DNA of 64,000 bases from positions 372,001 through 436,000 of the forward strand of contig NZ_BJVD01000001.1 of NCBI RefSeq assembly GCF_007988965.1, written 5' to 3'. This DNA is from Rummeliibacillus stabekisii. Its GTDB lineage: Bacteria > Bacillota > Bacilli > Bacillales_A > Planococcaceae. The notes under the pieces are model-generated. The model made no database searches. It was not told where the DNA came from and saw only the letters and a program-made list of their open reading frames with translations. Of this stretch, positions 7,955-17,093 are shown piece by piece. Made by a program: the position numbers and the translations under genes. Every line of letters starts with the position of its first letter. Position 1 is the stretch's first letter.

Positions 7955-8788
7955 TTATTTTCTAAAATTCCATTCATCCGATTCATAACGTGTTTTCGCC
8001 AGATTTTCGACAAAGGATTGCTGTTCCTCTGTCAATTCATAAGGGACCAACTCAATATCAAGCGCCTCTTGAAAACCTTTATAGAAAGCTTCAATGCAAT
8101 CTTCCACATCAACTGTACGGTTTGCCAATTGATTGATTGCCACTGCTTTTTGAGGCAAATGCTTTTGCATGCGTTCTCTGTCTCTGTCTGAAGAAAAGTT
8201 GAAGAGTGAAATTAACTTCTCTTCATCCATATCAATTAAGATGGCGCCATGCTGCAATATTACACCTTCTTGTCTTGTTTGCGCACTGCCAGCAACTTTT
8301 TTGCCTTCTACTACAAGCTCATACCAGCTTGGTGCATCAAAACAAACTGCACTTTTTGGCTTTTTCAGTAAGTCACGCTTCTCTTCTGTATCAGGAATTG
8401 AAAAATAAGCTTCCAACCCAAGGTTTTGGAACCCTTTCAATAACCCTTCACTAATAACACGATAGGCTTCTGTTACCGTCTTTGGCATCTCTGGGTAATC
8501 CTCTGTCACGATTACACTATAAGTGAGTTCATGTTCATGCAAGACAGCTCGTCCCCCTGTGGGGCGTCTGACAAAGCCTAAGTCTAGTTTATGTATTTGC
8601 TCAAAATCGATATCCTGCTTTGCACGTTGAAAATACCCAATAGAAAGTGTCGCAGGGTTCCACTCATAAAAACGGATGACCGGAGGAATCAACCCTTCAC
8701 TATGCCAATGCAGAAGCGCTTCATCCATCGCCATGTTATAAGCAGGACTGCAAGGTCCTGAATTAATAAAATACCACTTCGTTTTCAT
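7955..8788 (-). CDS. lipM: Octanoyltransferase LipM
   Basis: Transfers octanoate from acyl carrier protein to the GcvH lipoyl domain, the first step of lipoate assembly in Bacillota. The product is 277 residues of BPL/LPL catalytic fold. [18 protein letters not shown] is the substrate loop, Cys149 in [12 protein letters not shown] is the nucleophile, and the lysine in GKKVAGSAQ completes the active site. ATG 8788 is chosen over ATG 8797 because AAGAAGGG abuts the first ATG but lies nine bases from the second. The gcv genes about 2 kb away make glycine-cleavage subunits, and their lipoylated partner GcvH is the substrate of LipM. That link is established for the family and suggestive here. Confidence 0.93.
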   Translation of the reverse strand: MKTKWYFINSGPCSPAYNMAMDEALLHWHSEGLIPPVIRFYEWNPATLSIGYFQRAKQDIDFEQIHKLDLGFVRRPTGGRAVLHEHELTYSVIVTEDYPEMPKTVTEAYRVISEGLLKGFQNLGLEAYFSIPDTEEKRDLLKKPKSAVCFDAPSWYELVVEGKKVAGSAQTRQEGVILQHGAILIDMDEEKLISLFNFSSDRDRERMQKHLPQKAVAINQLANRTVDVEDCIEAFYKGFQEALDIELVPYELTEEQQSFVENLAKTRYESDEWNFRK

Positions 8789-8892
8789 GTATACCATCCC
8801 TTCTTCACAACTATTTATTTTAACAAACCCATTGGACTATCGCTAGTTCTTCTTTTATAATATGTATGATAGATAGAAAGGGGTAAGATTTT

Positions 8893-9273
8893 GTGAGCTG
8901 GTTATATACTATACTAATTATTGTAGGTGTAATTGTTATTTATACACTAATCAATGCACTTCGCTTAAAAAAAGCAGTCACTTCTTTAAATGAAGAAGAA
9001 TTCAAAAAAGGTTATCGCAAAGCGCAATTAATTGATGTTCGCGAATTGAAAGAGTTCGAGGGCGGTCATATTTTAGGCGCACGTAACCTGCCATCTACGC
9101 AACTACGCAATCGTTATCGCGAATTAAGAACCGACCAGCCTGTTTATCTTTATTGTCAAAGTGGTACTCGCAGTTCAAGAGCCGCATTATTTTTAAAGAA
9201 AAAGGGCTATGACCAACTCTATCAATTAGAAGGCGGTTATAAAAAATGGAACGGCAAAATTAAAGTTAAATAA
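8893..9273 (+). CDS. yqhL: Membrane-anchored rhodanese-like protein (YqhL)
   Basis: 126 residues: one N-terminal membrane anchor (3-22), then a single rhodanese domain. The active-site loop is CQSGTRSSR with Cys88, which would carry a persulfide. LIDVRELKEFEGGHILGARNLPS is the usual CH2A motif and LEGGYKKWNGKI the C-terminal signature. Starts at GTG 8893. Possible sulfur carrier or thiosulfate sulfurtransferase at the membrane; the physiological substrate is unknown. Divergent from lipM, as in B. subtilis. Confidence 0.9.
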   Translation: MSWLYTILIIVGVIVIYTLINALRLKKAVTSLNEEEFKKGYRKAQLIDVRELKEFEGGHILGARNLPSTQLRNRYRELRTDQPVYLYCQSGTRSSRAALFLKKKGYDQLYQLEGGYKKWNGKIKVK

Positions 9274-9412
9274 CCAAAAATTATACAAGTTGCATATGGT
9301 ATTTTATTCTAGTTTGAGTGCCTGATCTACTAGCTATTATGCTAGTAAGAAGGGGTTGTATCTGACTCATTCTTTGGGAACGAAGTTGGATATTGCTCAC
9401 ACTGATACCAAT
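9274..9412 (+). ncRNA. Possible structured RNA or leader ahead of a strong terminator
   Basis: This 139-base stretch has no coding frame but shows a perfect seven-pair hairpin (TACTAGC / GCTAGTA, 9328-9347) and complementary segments TTGTATC (about 9356) and GATACCAA (about 9405) closing a second element. A long terminator follows directly. It may be a small RNA or simply the 3' UTR of yqhL. I recognise no Rfam family. Confidence 0.3.
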
Positions 9413-9456
9413 AAGAGCGTATAAAGAAGAGAATCTTCTTTATATGCTCTTTTTAT
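9413..9456 (+). terminator. Long intrinsic terminator downstream of yqhL
   Basis: An 18-base arm from AAGAGCGTATAAAGAAG pairs with CTTCTTTATATGCTCTT (one G-U pair), a GA-rich loop, then TTTTT. About 120 bases (9457-9575) of AT-rich DNA with no visible feature follow. Confidence 0.85.
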
Positions 9457-9575
9457 GCAGCAAGAAAAGCATTGAGAGCAAAGATCCCTGATATCCCTAA
9501 AATATCGAAAAATATAATGAGTTAAGTCCATTATTAAACTAGAATAAGAGCTAAGGATTAATTTTTATAGCCTTC

Positions 9576-10078
9576 TTAATAAAAGTCTATGAAAAATGGA
9601 TAACTGAATTCTGTTCTGATTTGGACAATTGCTTTAATTGGTTGGCCTTCATTTCTTTGAGAGTTCAATTTTTTAGGCTTTGTATCCCCTTCAAACCATA
9701 CCTTATCTTTTTTAATTTGCTTATTATAGTGATCTGCAAAGTATATTTCAAAACCAATTTTCTCTGTATCTCGCCAGGTATTGGAATTACATTGTCTTTA
9801 TTGTAATAATTATATAGATCTTTTTCACTTAACTCACTTTCAAGTACAATATATGACGCAACTGTTGAATACCCTCCACTTCCAGAAGGTTCGCCTCCAA
9901 ATAACACACCATAAGCAAAATCTTTCTCAATTACCTTAGTTTTATCCGGAAGTGGATATTCATAATGCTTAGAAGTAAATGACTTCGCATATAAATATTC
10001 TTGACCAAACAATACATATAACAAGGAACCACTTAAAAGGATTAAAATTGAAACTATCGCTATCTTTTTCGTTTTCAT
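9576..10078 (-). pseudogene. Secreted or membrane-anchored protein, frameshifted
   Basis: Start ATG 10078 behind AGGAGAGG. The product opens with MKTKKIAIVSILILLSGSLL, a signal peptide or anchor, then a soluble region with YEYPLPDKTKVIEKDF and SGSGGYSTVASYIVLES. Near codon 103 (about 9765-9780) the frame runs into a low-quality tail (RKLVLKYTLQITIISK...). The other minus frame from the same point is open for about 60 codons with protein-like sequence: IGFEIYFADHYNKQIKK, VWFEGDTKPKKL and AIVQIRTEFSYPFF. It ends at a TAA at 9576-9578. One missing base around ATACAGAG explains both. I do not recognise the family. The full protein would be about 167 residues. Mutation or sequencing error cannot be told apart here. 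Confidence 0.65.
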
Positions 10079-10257
10079 TTAAATCCTCTCCTGAAAGCAC
10101 TTTACAATCCAGTTAATCTTAAAGTGAGTGATCATGAGACGGACCAGATTGGTAAAAGCTCCATATTTAATTAAATCAACAAGCTAATCAAAATTTAACA
10201 AATACCGTCATTGAAAAAGTGCTTTATGTTAATTCAGCTGACGAAGTTAAAAGTAGA

Positions 10258-10302
10258 AAGGGCTCTACATATTAGTTATTTCTAATATGTAGAACCCTTT
10301 AA
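10258..10302. terminator. Inverted repeat downstream of gcvPB
   Basis: AAAGGGCTCTACATATTAG and CTAATATGTAGAACCCTTT pair over 18 of 19 positions with a TTATTT loop. It lies about 57 bases past the gcvPB stop and probably ends the gcv operon, although the T-run is interrupted. Confidence 0.7.
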
Positions 10303-10358
10303 TTAGTCTATCTATATAAGATTAGGCCTTAATAAAAATCTCACAATGCACTTTCTTA

Positions 10359-11837
10359 TTATACTTCTACTAAATCTGTCTTTTTCACATATTTTAATAC
10401 TGGGTGACGGGCCGCACGTGTTTCGTCTAGACGGCTAATAACAGTAGTATGCGGAGCTTCTTGAACGACTTCAGGTGTTTCTTCCGCTTCTTTCGCTATT
10501 TGAATCATGGCATCACAGAATGCATCTAATGTTTCTTTTGATTCTGTTTCAGTTGGTTCAATCATTAACGCTTCTTCCACATTTAATGGGAAGTATGTTG
10601 TCGGTGGATGGTAGCCAAAGTCTAACAGCCTTTTGGCAATATCCAACGTACGGACACCCAATTTTTTCTGACGGCTGCCACTTAGAACAAATTCATGTTT
10701 GCAGTGGCGATTGAATGGCAATTCATAATAAGATTCTAATCTGCGCATCATGTAATTGGCATTGATTACTGCATTTTCAGTCACCGCTTTCAAGCCATCA
10801 GGGCCCATAGTACGAATATAGGTATAAGCTCGTACGTTGATACCGAAGTTACCGTAATATGGTTTTACACGACCGATTGATTTTGGACGGTTATAATCAA
10901 ATGTATAGCCTTCCTCTGTTTTGATTAATACAGGTTTTGGCAAGTAAGGCATTAATTCTTTCTTAACGCCAACCGGGCCAGAGCCAGGTCCGCCGCCACC
11001 ATGAGGTCCTGTAAATGTTTTATGCAGGTTCAAGTGAACACAGTCAAATCCCATGTCTCCTGGTCGAACTTTTGACATAATGGCGTTTAAATTAGCACCA
11101 TCATAGTATAGCTTGCCGCCAACACCATGGATGATCTCAGCAATCTCTAGAATATCTTCTTCAAATAAACCAAGTGTATTTGGATTAGTCAACATTAAAG
11201 CAGCCGTATCTTTCCCTACAACTTCGCGCAAATGTTCTAAATCGACTAAACCATTTTCGTCAGAACGAACAGTCACTGTATCAAAACCCGCTACAGATAC
11301 AGAAGCAGGATTCGTACCGTGCGCCGAGTCAGGAACGATTACTTTTGTACGTTCATGTTCCCCGTTCGCTTCATGGAATGCGCGAATCATCATAAGCGCT
11401 GTCCATTCTCCGTGTGCACCAGCTGCAGGCTGTAATGTCACTTCATCCATGCCTGTGATTTCAACTAAATGTTGTTGTAGATCATACATAAGTTCAAGAG
11501 CACCCTGCACTGTTTTTTCGGCTTGCAATGGGTGAATATGTGCAAAGCCTGGGAAACGTGCAACAGTTTCATTGATTTTTGGATTATATTTCATCGTACA
11601 TGAACCAAGTGGATAGAATCCAGAATCAACACCATGGTTTCTGCGTGAAAGTGCAGTATAATGACGCATAATATCTAATTCCGATAGCTCAGGGAGCTCA
11701 GCTTCTTCTTTTCTAATCAAGTTTTCTGGCAATAAACTTGAAAGTTCCATGTCAGGTACATCCAACTCAGGCAGGCTGTAACCTACACGACCCTCTTTCG
11801 ACAATTCAAATACAAGCGGTTGGTTTTCCTTATGCAT
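10359..11837 (-). CDS. gcvPB: Glycine dehydrogenase (decarboxylating), subunit 2
   Basis: C-terminal half of the split P protein. With GcvPA it decarboxylates glycine using PLP and passes the aminomethyl group to lipoylated GcvH. 492 residues. The PLP lysine sits in [19 protein letters not shown], and the glycine-rich loop and [19 protein letters not shown] are typical. ATG 11837 is chosen: it overlaps the gcvPA stop and has GGGGG eight bases upstream. An ATG further up would only add residues from another frame. Third gene of the riboswitch-controlled gcvT-PA-PB operon. Confidence 0.97.
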   Translation of the reverse strand: MHKENQPLVFELSKEGRVGYSLPELDVPDMELSSLLPENLIRKEEAELPELSELDIMRHYTALSRRNHGVDSGFYPLGSCTMKYNPKINETVARFPGFAHIHPLQAEKTVQGALELMYDLQQHLVEITGMDEVTLQPAAGAHGEWTALMMIRAFHEANGEHERTKVIVPDSAHGTNPASVSVAGFDTVTVRSDENGLVDLEHLREVVGKDTAALMLTNPNTLGLFEEDILEIAEIIHGVGGKLYYDGANLNAIMSKVRPGDMGFDCVHLNLHKTFTGPHGGGGPGSGPVGVKKELMPYLPKPVLIKTEEGYTFDYNRPKSIGRVKPYYGNFGINVRAYTYIRTMGPDGLKAVTENAVINANYMMRRLESYYELPFNRHCKHEFVLSGSRQKKLGVRTLDIAKRLLDFGYHPPTTYFPLNVEEALMIEPTETESKETLDAFCDAMIQIAKEAEETPEVVQEAPHTTVISRLDETRAARHPVLKYVKKTDLVEV

Positions 11838-13179
11838 GTTGTAATGCCCCCATTTCTTGGACAAGTGTATCAATTTCTTCTTTTGTCCGTTGTTCAGTGA
11901 CTGCGATTAATACATGGTTAGCAAGTGCTTCTGAAACCTTGCCAAGGTCAAAGCCACCGATCATTCCCTTTGTAAACAGGTGATCGTTTAATTCCTCGAC
12001 AGATCCTTCCACTTTAACAACGATTTCATTGAAATGCGGCCCTTTGAAAGGTACTTCAAAACCTGCTTTTTCAAATGCTTCTTTAGCATAATGTGTCTTC
12101 AAGATATTGTGCTTCGCCATTTCTTGAACACCTTTTTTTCCTAGAGCAGTCATGGCAACAGAAGCTGCTAACGCATTCAACGCTTGGTTAGAACAGATAT
12201 TTGAAGTTGCCTTTTCGCGACGAATATGTTGTTCACGCGCTTGTAGAGTTAGAACGTAACCACGGATACCATCTTCATCGATTGTTTCTCCTACTAGTCT
12301 TCCCGGTACTTTACGCATCAGCTTTGTTGTTGTTGCAAAGTAGCCACAGTGTGGTCCTCCAAAACTTTCCGGTATACCAAACGGTTGTGCATCACCAACT
12401 ACAACGTCTGCACCCAGTTTTCCTGGAGGCGTCAATATGCCTAGCGCTAATGGATTACTACTTACAACAGAAAGTCCTTTAACTGCATGGATTGCCTCTG
12501 ACATCGTCGCTAGATCCTCGATTTGGCCAAAGAAGTTTGGATATTGCACCATGATGGCTGCTGTATCTCCATCTACTAAGTTGTTCAATGCATCCATATC
12601 TGTTTTACCGTCTTTAAGCGGTACAGTCACCACTTCAATAGACTGACCGTATGCATATGTTTTTACTACATCTATTGTAATAGGGTGAACGGCTTCAGAG
12701 ATTAATAGTTTTTTACGGCGTGTATGCGCACATGCAAGCATACCTGCTTCTGCCATTGCTGTTCCACCATCATACATAGACGAGTTAGCCAAATCCATAC
12801 CTGTTAATTCTGCTATCATTGTTTGGAACTCGAAGATAGCTTGCAATTCCCCTTGTGAAATTTCAGGTTGGTATGGTGTATAGGCTGTGTAAAACTCTGA
12901 ACGGGAAATAACATGGTCAACAATAACTGGCTTATAATGGTCATAGACGCCTGCACCTAGGAAGGTTGCATATTCATCATGATTCGCATTTTGTCTTGCA
13001 AGGCCAGCTAATTCTTTCAATAGTGCCGTTTCAGCTTTAGCAGGTTTAATATTGTATTCACCTTTAAAACGGACTTTTTCTGGAATGTCTGCAAACAGCT
13101 CGTCAACTGTTGAAACACCAATCGTATCAAGCATTTCTCGTTGATCTTGCTCTGTCATAGGTAGATACCGATGTAACAT
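11830..13179 (-). CDS. gcvPA: Glycine dehydrogenase (decarboxylating), subunit 1
   Basis: N-terminal half of the P protein, 449 residues, forming a heterotetramer with GcvPB. It opens [17 protein letters not shown]. Family motifs include [50 protein letters not shown] and [13 protein letters not shown]. It follows gcvT by 20 bases and overlaps gcvPB by eight, consistent with coupled translation of a 1:1 pair. Confidence 0.97.
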   Translation of the reverse strand: MLHRYLPMTEQDQREMLDTIGVSTVDELFADIPEKVRFKGEYNIKPAKAETALLKELAGLARQNANHDEYATFLGAGVYDHYKPVIVDHVISRSEFYTAYTPYQPEISQGELQAIFEFQTMIAELTGMDLANSSMYDGGTAMAEAGMLACAHTRRKKLLISEAVHPITIDVVKTYAYGQSIEVVTVPLKDGKTDMDALNNLVDGDTAAIMVQYPNFFGQIEDLATMSEAIHAVKGLSVVSSNPLALGILTPPGKLGADVVVGDAQPFGIPESFGGPHCGYFATTTKLMRKVPGRLVGETIDEDGIRGYVLTLQAREQHIRREKATSNICSNQALNALAASVAMTALGKKGVQEMAKHNILKTHYAKEAFEKAGFEVPFKGPHFNEIVVKVEGSVEELNDHLFTKGMIGGFDLGKVSEALANHVLIAVTEQRTKEEIDTLVQEMGALQHA

Positions 13180-13199
13180 ATCTCATAAGCCTCTTTTCG

Positions 13200-14312
13200 T
13201 TATTTTTTTAATCTTTTATAAAATGGAGTTGCAACTGTCTTCGCTTTTACGCGTTTATTGCGAATTTCAACTTCCACCTCTTGGTCCAATTCAGCGTATT
13301 CACTTTTAATAAGCGCTAGCCCAATATTTCTTTTCGTCAAAGGCTGCTGTGTACCAGTAGTAACTTCGCCAACTTCTAAATCCCCGACAAACACTTTATA
13401 TCCGTGACGCGGAATGCCTTTGTCGATCATTTCAATGCCAACTAATTTTCTAGGAACACCATTAGCTTTTTGGTCAGCTAAAACAGATTTCCCTATAAAA
13501 TCGCTATCTTTATTGATTTTCACAACGAAGTTAATACCTGTTTCAAGCGGAGAAATCGTATTAGACAACTCTTGACCATATAGCGGTAGGCAAGCTTCAA
13601 AACGCAATGTGTCACGTGAACCTAATCCACATGGCAAAACGCCTTTTTCTTTCCCAGCTTCTAAAATCTTATCCCATAATTCTACAATCGCGTCATTTGC
13701 TCCATAAATCTCAAATCCATCTTCCCCTGTGTAACCTGTGCGAGAGACTAATGTATCAAATCCAGCTACTTCCACATGTTGTTTGAGGTGGAATGGTTTG
13801 ATAGTCGACAAATCAACATCTGTTAATTGTTGCAATACTTCTTCTGCAAGTGGTCCTTGAAGTGCCAGTTGGCCAATTTCGTCTGATTGATTAGTAATTT
13901 TTACATCTCCAGACTCATGCTTCAAAAGCCATTCGTAGTCTTTTTCGATATTTGCTGCATTGACAACAAGTAAATAATTGTTTTCTGCCAATCTATAAAT
14001 CAATAAATCATCTACTACTCCACCATTTTCATAGCACATCGTCGTATATTGCGTACCGTCTATTGCAATTTTTGAAACATCGTTTGTCATAAGCTTTTGT
14101 AAATACGCTAAACTTTCTGAACCTTCAACGAAAATTTCGCCCATATGCGACACATCAAAAAGCCCTGCTTTTGTTCGAACTGCTTCATGTTCTTCCTTTA
14201 TAGAAGAAAACTGCACCGGCAAGTTCCATCCACCAAAATCAATTGTTTTACCACCATACTTTGCATAAGATTCAAATAATGGCGTGTGTTTTAAAGTCGT
14301 TTCCAATGTCAT
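13200..14312 (-). CDS. gcvT: Aminomethyltransferase (glycine cleavage T protein)
   Basis: Transfers the methylene unit from aminomethyl-GcvH to tetrahydrofolate and releases ammonia. About 370 residues. The opening [26 protein letters not shown] and the [11 protein letters not shown] folate-site block are diagnostic. [13 protein letters not shown] and the [18 protein letters not shown] motif follow. Real homology begins near ATG 14312; a longer frame upstream is riboswitch and terminator sequence. GGGGG abuts this ATG, while TTG 14306 has it at six bases, so the true start may be that TTG. First gene of the operon, directly behind the riboswitch terminator. Confidence 0.96.
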   Translation of the reverse strand: MTLETTLKHTPLFESYAKYGGKTIDFGGWNLPVQFSSIKEEHEAVRTKAGLFDVSHMGEIFVEGSESLAYLQKLMTNDVSKIAIDGTQYTTMCYENGGVVDDLLIYRLAENNYLLVVNAANIEKDYEWLLKHESGDVKITNQSDEIGQLALQGPLAEEVLQQLTDVDLSTIKPFHLKQHVEVAGFDTLVSRTGYTGEDGFEIYGANDAIVELWDKILEAGKEKGVLPCGLGSRDTLRFEACLPLYGQELSNTISPLETGINFVVKINKDSDFIGKSVLADQKANGVPRKLVGIEMIDKGIPRHGYKVFVGDLEVGEVTTGTQQPLTKRNIGLALIKSEYAELDQEVEVEIRNKRVKAKTVATPFYKRLKK

Positions 14313-14325
14313 CCCCCTTATCCAT

Positions 14326-14364
14326 AAAAAAGACAGAGAAACCCCTATAAAGGTTTCTCTGTCC
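14326..14364 (-). terminator. Riboswitch-linked intrinsic terminator of gcvT
   Basis: Minus-strand GACAGAGAAACCT pairs with GGTTTCTCTGTC, followed by TTTTTTAT. The first arm overlaps the last bases of aptamer 2, so glycine binding can decide whether it forms. Confidence 0.93.
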
Positions 14365-14525
14365 TGTTCACCTGAAAGTTTAACCATAAAGGCTGGCCTC
14401 TTTGGTGGCTAAAATTAGCTCTCTCCAGAGTTGCGTCCCGTACGAGTCTTTTTGCCTGAGAGATTCATAGATACCTACTTGCTCCTTCGGCGACACTAAA
14501 AACATGTTCTCTCCCCGCACAATCA
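14360..14525 (-). promoter_or_regulatory. Tandem glycine riboswitch (gcvT RNA)
   Basis: Two glycine aptamers in a row on the minus strand. Aptamer 1 starts GCGGGGAGAG, contains CGCCGAAGGAGCAA and ends in CTCTCAGGCAAAAAGAC. Aptamer 2 starts ACTCTGGAGAGAGC, contains CACCAAAGAGGCC and ends TTTCAGGTGAACAGGACAG. These are the conserved core strings of the family in the right order, with the short linker between aptamers. High glycine is expected to let RNA polymerase read through the terminator into gcvT-gcvPA-gcvPB. A 62-codon open frame over the element is fortuitous. Confidence 0.96.
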
Positions 14526-14610
14526 TCCGCTTTTTATATTGGTACTCTTCCAATGTTGTATAACACAATTGCTTGAATATATCCTACCATTGAATAATCA
14601 ATTCTGGCAA

Positions 14611-15174
14611 TCATTTTCTAAAGATTGTTTGAGGAGAACTCCACGCTTTCTCCACACCAATGTGATCGCCTTTTAATCGGTTAATTTGGAACGCGGCATA
14701 GTCCACAATCTGTCTTAAAGACCTACCTTCAGTTCGTACCGTTATATGTGCAGCATTTAGGTAATATTTTCGCCTTTTTAAATAAAGCTCTTCTAATTCT
14801 TCTTTTGTCGACTTTTGAACGATGGGCCTATTTTTATCTCGATGTACTCTTTTCCAGATATCAGAAAAAGCTGCGTCCAAAAATAAAACCAATCCTGTTT
14901 GCCGCATGATTTTTCGATTTTCCTCACTGATAGAAACTCCGCCACCTGTTGCAATTATACAAAATTCATCACGAAATTCTTTCAGGAATTGCGTTTCTTT
15001 TTGGCGAAAATAGACTTCACCCTTTTGTTCAAATATTTCCGGAATAGTTAACCCTTCTCGCCTAATAATCTCCTTGTCCATATCATAGTAAGGCATTCGT
15101 AGAAAATAACTAAGTCTTCTGCCAATCGCACTTTTCCCGCTACCCATAAATCCGACAAGATATACTTTTTTCAT
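14611..15174 (-). CDS. aroK: Shikimate kinase
   Basis: Phosphorylates shikimate at the 3-OH with ATP. 187 residues. P-loop GFMGSGKSA (8-16), shikimate-binding Asp in YYDMDKEI, the ATGGGVS motif near 80, and the lid arginine in RDKNRPIV near 118. Start ATG 15174 behind AAGAAGGTG. It lies between comG and gcvT, a common arrangement in this order. A TATAAT box at 15226-15231 (read on the minus strand) with a weak TCGACA-like -35 suggests its own promoter. Confidence 0.94.
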   Translation of the reverse strand: MKKVYLVGFMGSGKSAIGRRLSYFLRMPYYDMDKEIIRREGLTIPEIFEQKGEVYFRQKETQFLKEFRDEFCIIATGGGVSISEENRKIMRQTGLVLFLDAAFSDIWKRVHRDKNRPIVQKSTKEELEELYLKRRKYYLNAAHITVRTEGRSLRQIVDYAAFQINRLKGDHIGVEKAWSSPQTIFRK

Positions 15175-15442
15175 TTTTTCACCTTCTTCGACTAGCGAAT
15201 GCCCTATACCAAAAGTTCACTTTTAATTATAGTAGCATGAACACTTGTCGATTCCAATCACCTTTATTTTTTGACAGCATTATACAAAAGAACAGAATGG
15301 GTGGTGATACGCTCAGAAGCATATCTTTGTTCCAATTGAATGCTGAAAAAAATAGTTATGAAAGAGAAATGGTGATTTTTAAACTTAAAAGGAAATTGCT
15401 AAAAAGAATGGTATAGAAGTCAATTATTTTATGTCATGATTC

Positions 15443-15628
15443 TTATTCCCTTTCAAACGAGAGCAGGATAGACTTTGTTTGATTTAAATAGGCAATTTTT
15501 AATTCATCATACGAGCGATAATGCGATTCATATGATGCCGCTACAGCTAACATCATGTTAGTGATGAAGAATAAAAAAATCATAGCTGTTAGCAGCAAGA
15601 AACCTTGTTCATTCCTGATTCGGGACAA
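15443..15628 (-). CDS. comGG: ComGG pseudopilin, short
   Basis: Last gene of the comG operon; a minor pseudopilin of the DNA-uptake pilus. TTG 15628 is chosen: AGGAGA lies at good distance and the product then begins SRIRNEQGFLLLTAMIFLFF, the expected prepilin-type leader with the G-F cleavage junction and hydrophobic stem. It gives 61 residues, against about 124 in B. subtilis. The usual C-terminal domain is not found in any frame before aroK, so the gene looks C-terminally truncated. Overlaps comGF by 20 bases. Confidence 0.6.
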   Translation of the reverse strand: MSRIRNEQGFLLLTAMIFLFFITNMMLAVAASYESHYRSYDELKIAYLNQTKSILLSFERE

Positions 15629-16088
15629 TAAATTTTCTTCTCCTCTCACTTCCGCTTTTAAACGTAATAGTCGTTTCAAAGATAGAATCAGCATATTCAA
15701 ATTCCGCATATTGAAGTCCAAATAACAAAGGTTGATATCCCCCCACTCTTCGAATATCCGAACCAACAGACTTTATGCCAATAATTCCTCGATTCGACGA
15801 ATAAAGAGCTGTATATTTTTCGCTTAAAGAGAACTCTTTAGCATGTATAAGTTCTTTTGAAAGTTGATAGACGAACATTTCATATTGCAATTCACTATCA
15901 CTTAATATGCCACTCTTTTTATGCCCATACCATACAAAAAAGAGTAGAAAAAATTGAGCAAACATCATTAATATTATAAGCTGTAGCATGGAATCCAGAA
16001 TGGTAAAGCCCCTTTGATTATTATTCTTCTTTAAGTATTTGTCTCTACACAGAGCTGTTCTTCTTTTATGCCAGAATAACGAATACAA
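15609..16088 (-). CDS. comGF: ComGF minor pseudopilin
   Basis: About 134-159 residues depending on the start. It carries the prepilin junction NQRGFTILDSMLQLIILMMFAQFFLLFF and a soluble domain with IIGIKSVGSDIRRVGGYQ and FETTITFKSG. The frame opens at ATG 16088, 58 bases inside comGE and with no clear ribosome site, which would give a 26-residue leader instead of the usual 6-15. No ATG, GTG or TTG lies closer to the junction; CTG 16049 is the only near option. Either a non-standard start is used or the native one is lost. Confidence 0.7.
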   Translation of the reverse strand: MYSLFWHKRRTALCRDKYLKKNNNQRGFTILDSMLQLIILMMFAQFFLLFFVWYGHKKSGILSDSELQYEMFVYQLSKELIHAKEFSLSEKYTALYSSNRGIIGIKSVGSDIRRVGGYQPLLFGLQYAEFEYADSIFETTITFKSGSERRRKFIVPNQE

Positions 16089-16336
16089 ATGGAGGTTTCA
16101 TCCCCTTTCCAATGGTAGATGACATCATCAATTTCTACATTTCCTTGGTACTTTTGAAATCGAACAATATTTCCAGCTGCATACAATGCTGCTTCTGCCG
16201 CATGCAGGCTCAATTTCTTTTTATAGAGCGATGTCTCTAATTGATAGTAAAAAGGCAATAATGTACCAAAAATTATAAAGACTATTACAAGAGTTAATAA
16301 TGATTCCGGCAATGAATGACCGTTTTCATTGTTCAA
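16031..16336 (-). CDS. comGE: ComGE minor pseudopilin
   Basis: 101 residues with the leader LNNENGHSLPESLLTLVIVF: a G-H junction where most pseudopilins have G-F, then the conserved Glu at position +5 and a hydrophobic stem. TTG 16336 is chosen because GGAAGGG lies six bases upstream; GTG 16354 has no such site. Overlaps the end of comGD. ComGE helps nucleate the pseudopilus. Confidence 0.75.
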   Translation of the reverse strand: MNNENGHSLPESLLTLVIVFIIFGTLLPFYYQLETSLYKKKLSLHAAEAALYAAGNIVRFQKYQGNVEIDDVIYHWKGDETSICIRYSGIKEEQLCVETNT

Positions 16337-16793
16337 TTTGCACCCTTCCTTCACCTAAATAAACAGTTAATTTGACGATCCTATTATTAATAGAAAAGTA
16401 CATAGTACCTGATTTTTGTACTGTTAACTCTTTTGTATAAGTAACTGATTGAATAGTACTGTATGGAAGTAATTGAATGTTCGTTGGATATTTCCTTACT
16501 AGATAATCCTTATTGCCATGCGCTGGCACCTTGATTCTTACTTCATTGAGCCCTTGCACAATAGTGAGAGTAGCATAATCTTGATAACGGAAAGACAAGG
16601 CTTGAGTTAGCTCAATATCTGCTTTCAATTGTTTAATGAAACGTTCCTCTAATTGTCGATCCAAGTGACTTTTGCCCAAAGTAATACCAATCAATGAAAT
16701 GAGCATCGTAATGGCCAAGACCAACAACATTTCGATGAAAGTAAAGCCCCCTTGACTATTTACAGGTCTATTTAGAAATTTCAACTTTACCAT
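16326..16793 (-). CDS. comGD: ComGD minor pseudopilin
   Basis: 155 residues. Prepilin leader ending SQGGFTFIEMLLVLAITML (G-F cleavage, Glu at +5), then a GspH-like soluble domain: QLEERFIKQLKADIELTQALSF-type helix and a beta-rich C-terminus ending YLGEGRVQIEQ. The prepilin peptidase ComC must lie elsewhere. Starts inside the end of comGC, suggesting coupling. Confidence 0.88.
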   Translation of the reverse strand: MVKLKFLNRPVNSQGGFTFIEMLLVLAITMLISLIGITLGKSHLDRQLEERFIKQLKADIELTQALSFRYQDYATLTIVQGLNEVRIKVPAHGNKDYLVRKYPTNIQLLPYSTIQSVTYTKELTVQKSGTMYFSINNRIVKLTVYLGEGRVQIEQ

Positions 16794-17079
16794 CCGTGAT
16801 CGTTAACTTCTTGCTTTCACAAGCTTTAGAATCCGTTTGTTTTAAATATTCATTTGTTTCTAATTCAGTTGTGGAACTTGGATAATTGCCATGGTCGATT
16901 CGATAGGCTTCTACTTGGCCTTGCACCATTTTGACATATGCATCGCAGCCTTTTTTATCAACTGTTGCGAAATGTTTTGTTACATTAGGAATAGCAATCA
17001 ATATGAGTATCGAGATGATAAACAGCACAATTAACATTTCTATAAGCGTAAAACCTTTCTGAAAATGCTCTTTCCGCAT
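16768..17079 (-). CDS. comGC: ComGC major competence pseudopilin
   Basis: Main subunit of the DNA-uptake pilus. 103 residues. Leader MRKEHFQKG cleaved before FTLIEMLIVLFIISILILIA, with Glu at +5. The soluble part has two cysteines (KKGCDAYV and SKACESKK) that match the intramolecular disulfide known for B. subtilis ComGC. The YRIDHGNYPSS region is typical. Start ATG 17079, 15 bases after comGB. Confidence 0.94.
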   Translation of the reverse strand: MRKEHFQKGFTLIEMLIVLFIISILILIAIPNVTKHFATVDKKGCDAYVKMVQGQVEAYRIDHGNYPSSTTELETNEYLKQTDSKACESKKLTITDGKVEISK

Positions 17080-17093
17080 ACCTTTCTTCCTTT

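Noticed and set aside
14380-14568. 62-codon open frame upstream of gcvT
   Set aside because: It lies entirely over the tandem glycine riboswitch, whose conserved aptamer strings explain the sequence better than a peptide.
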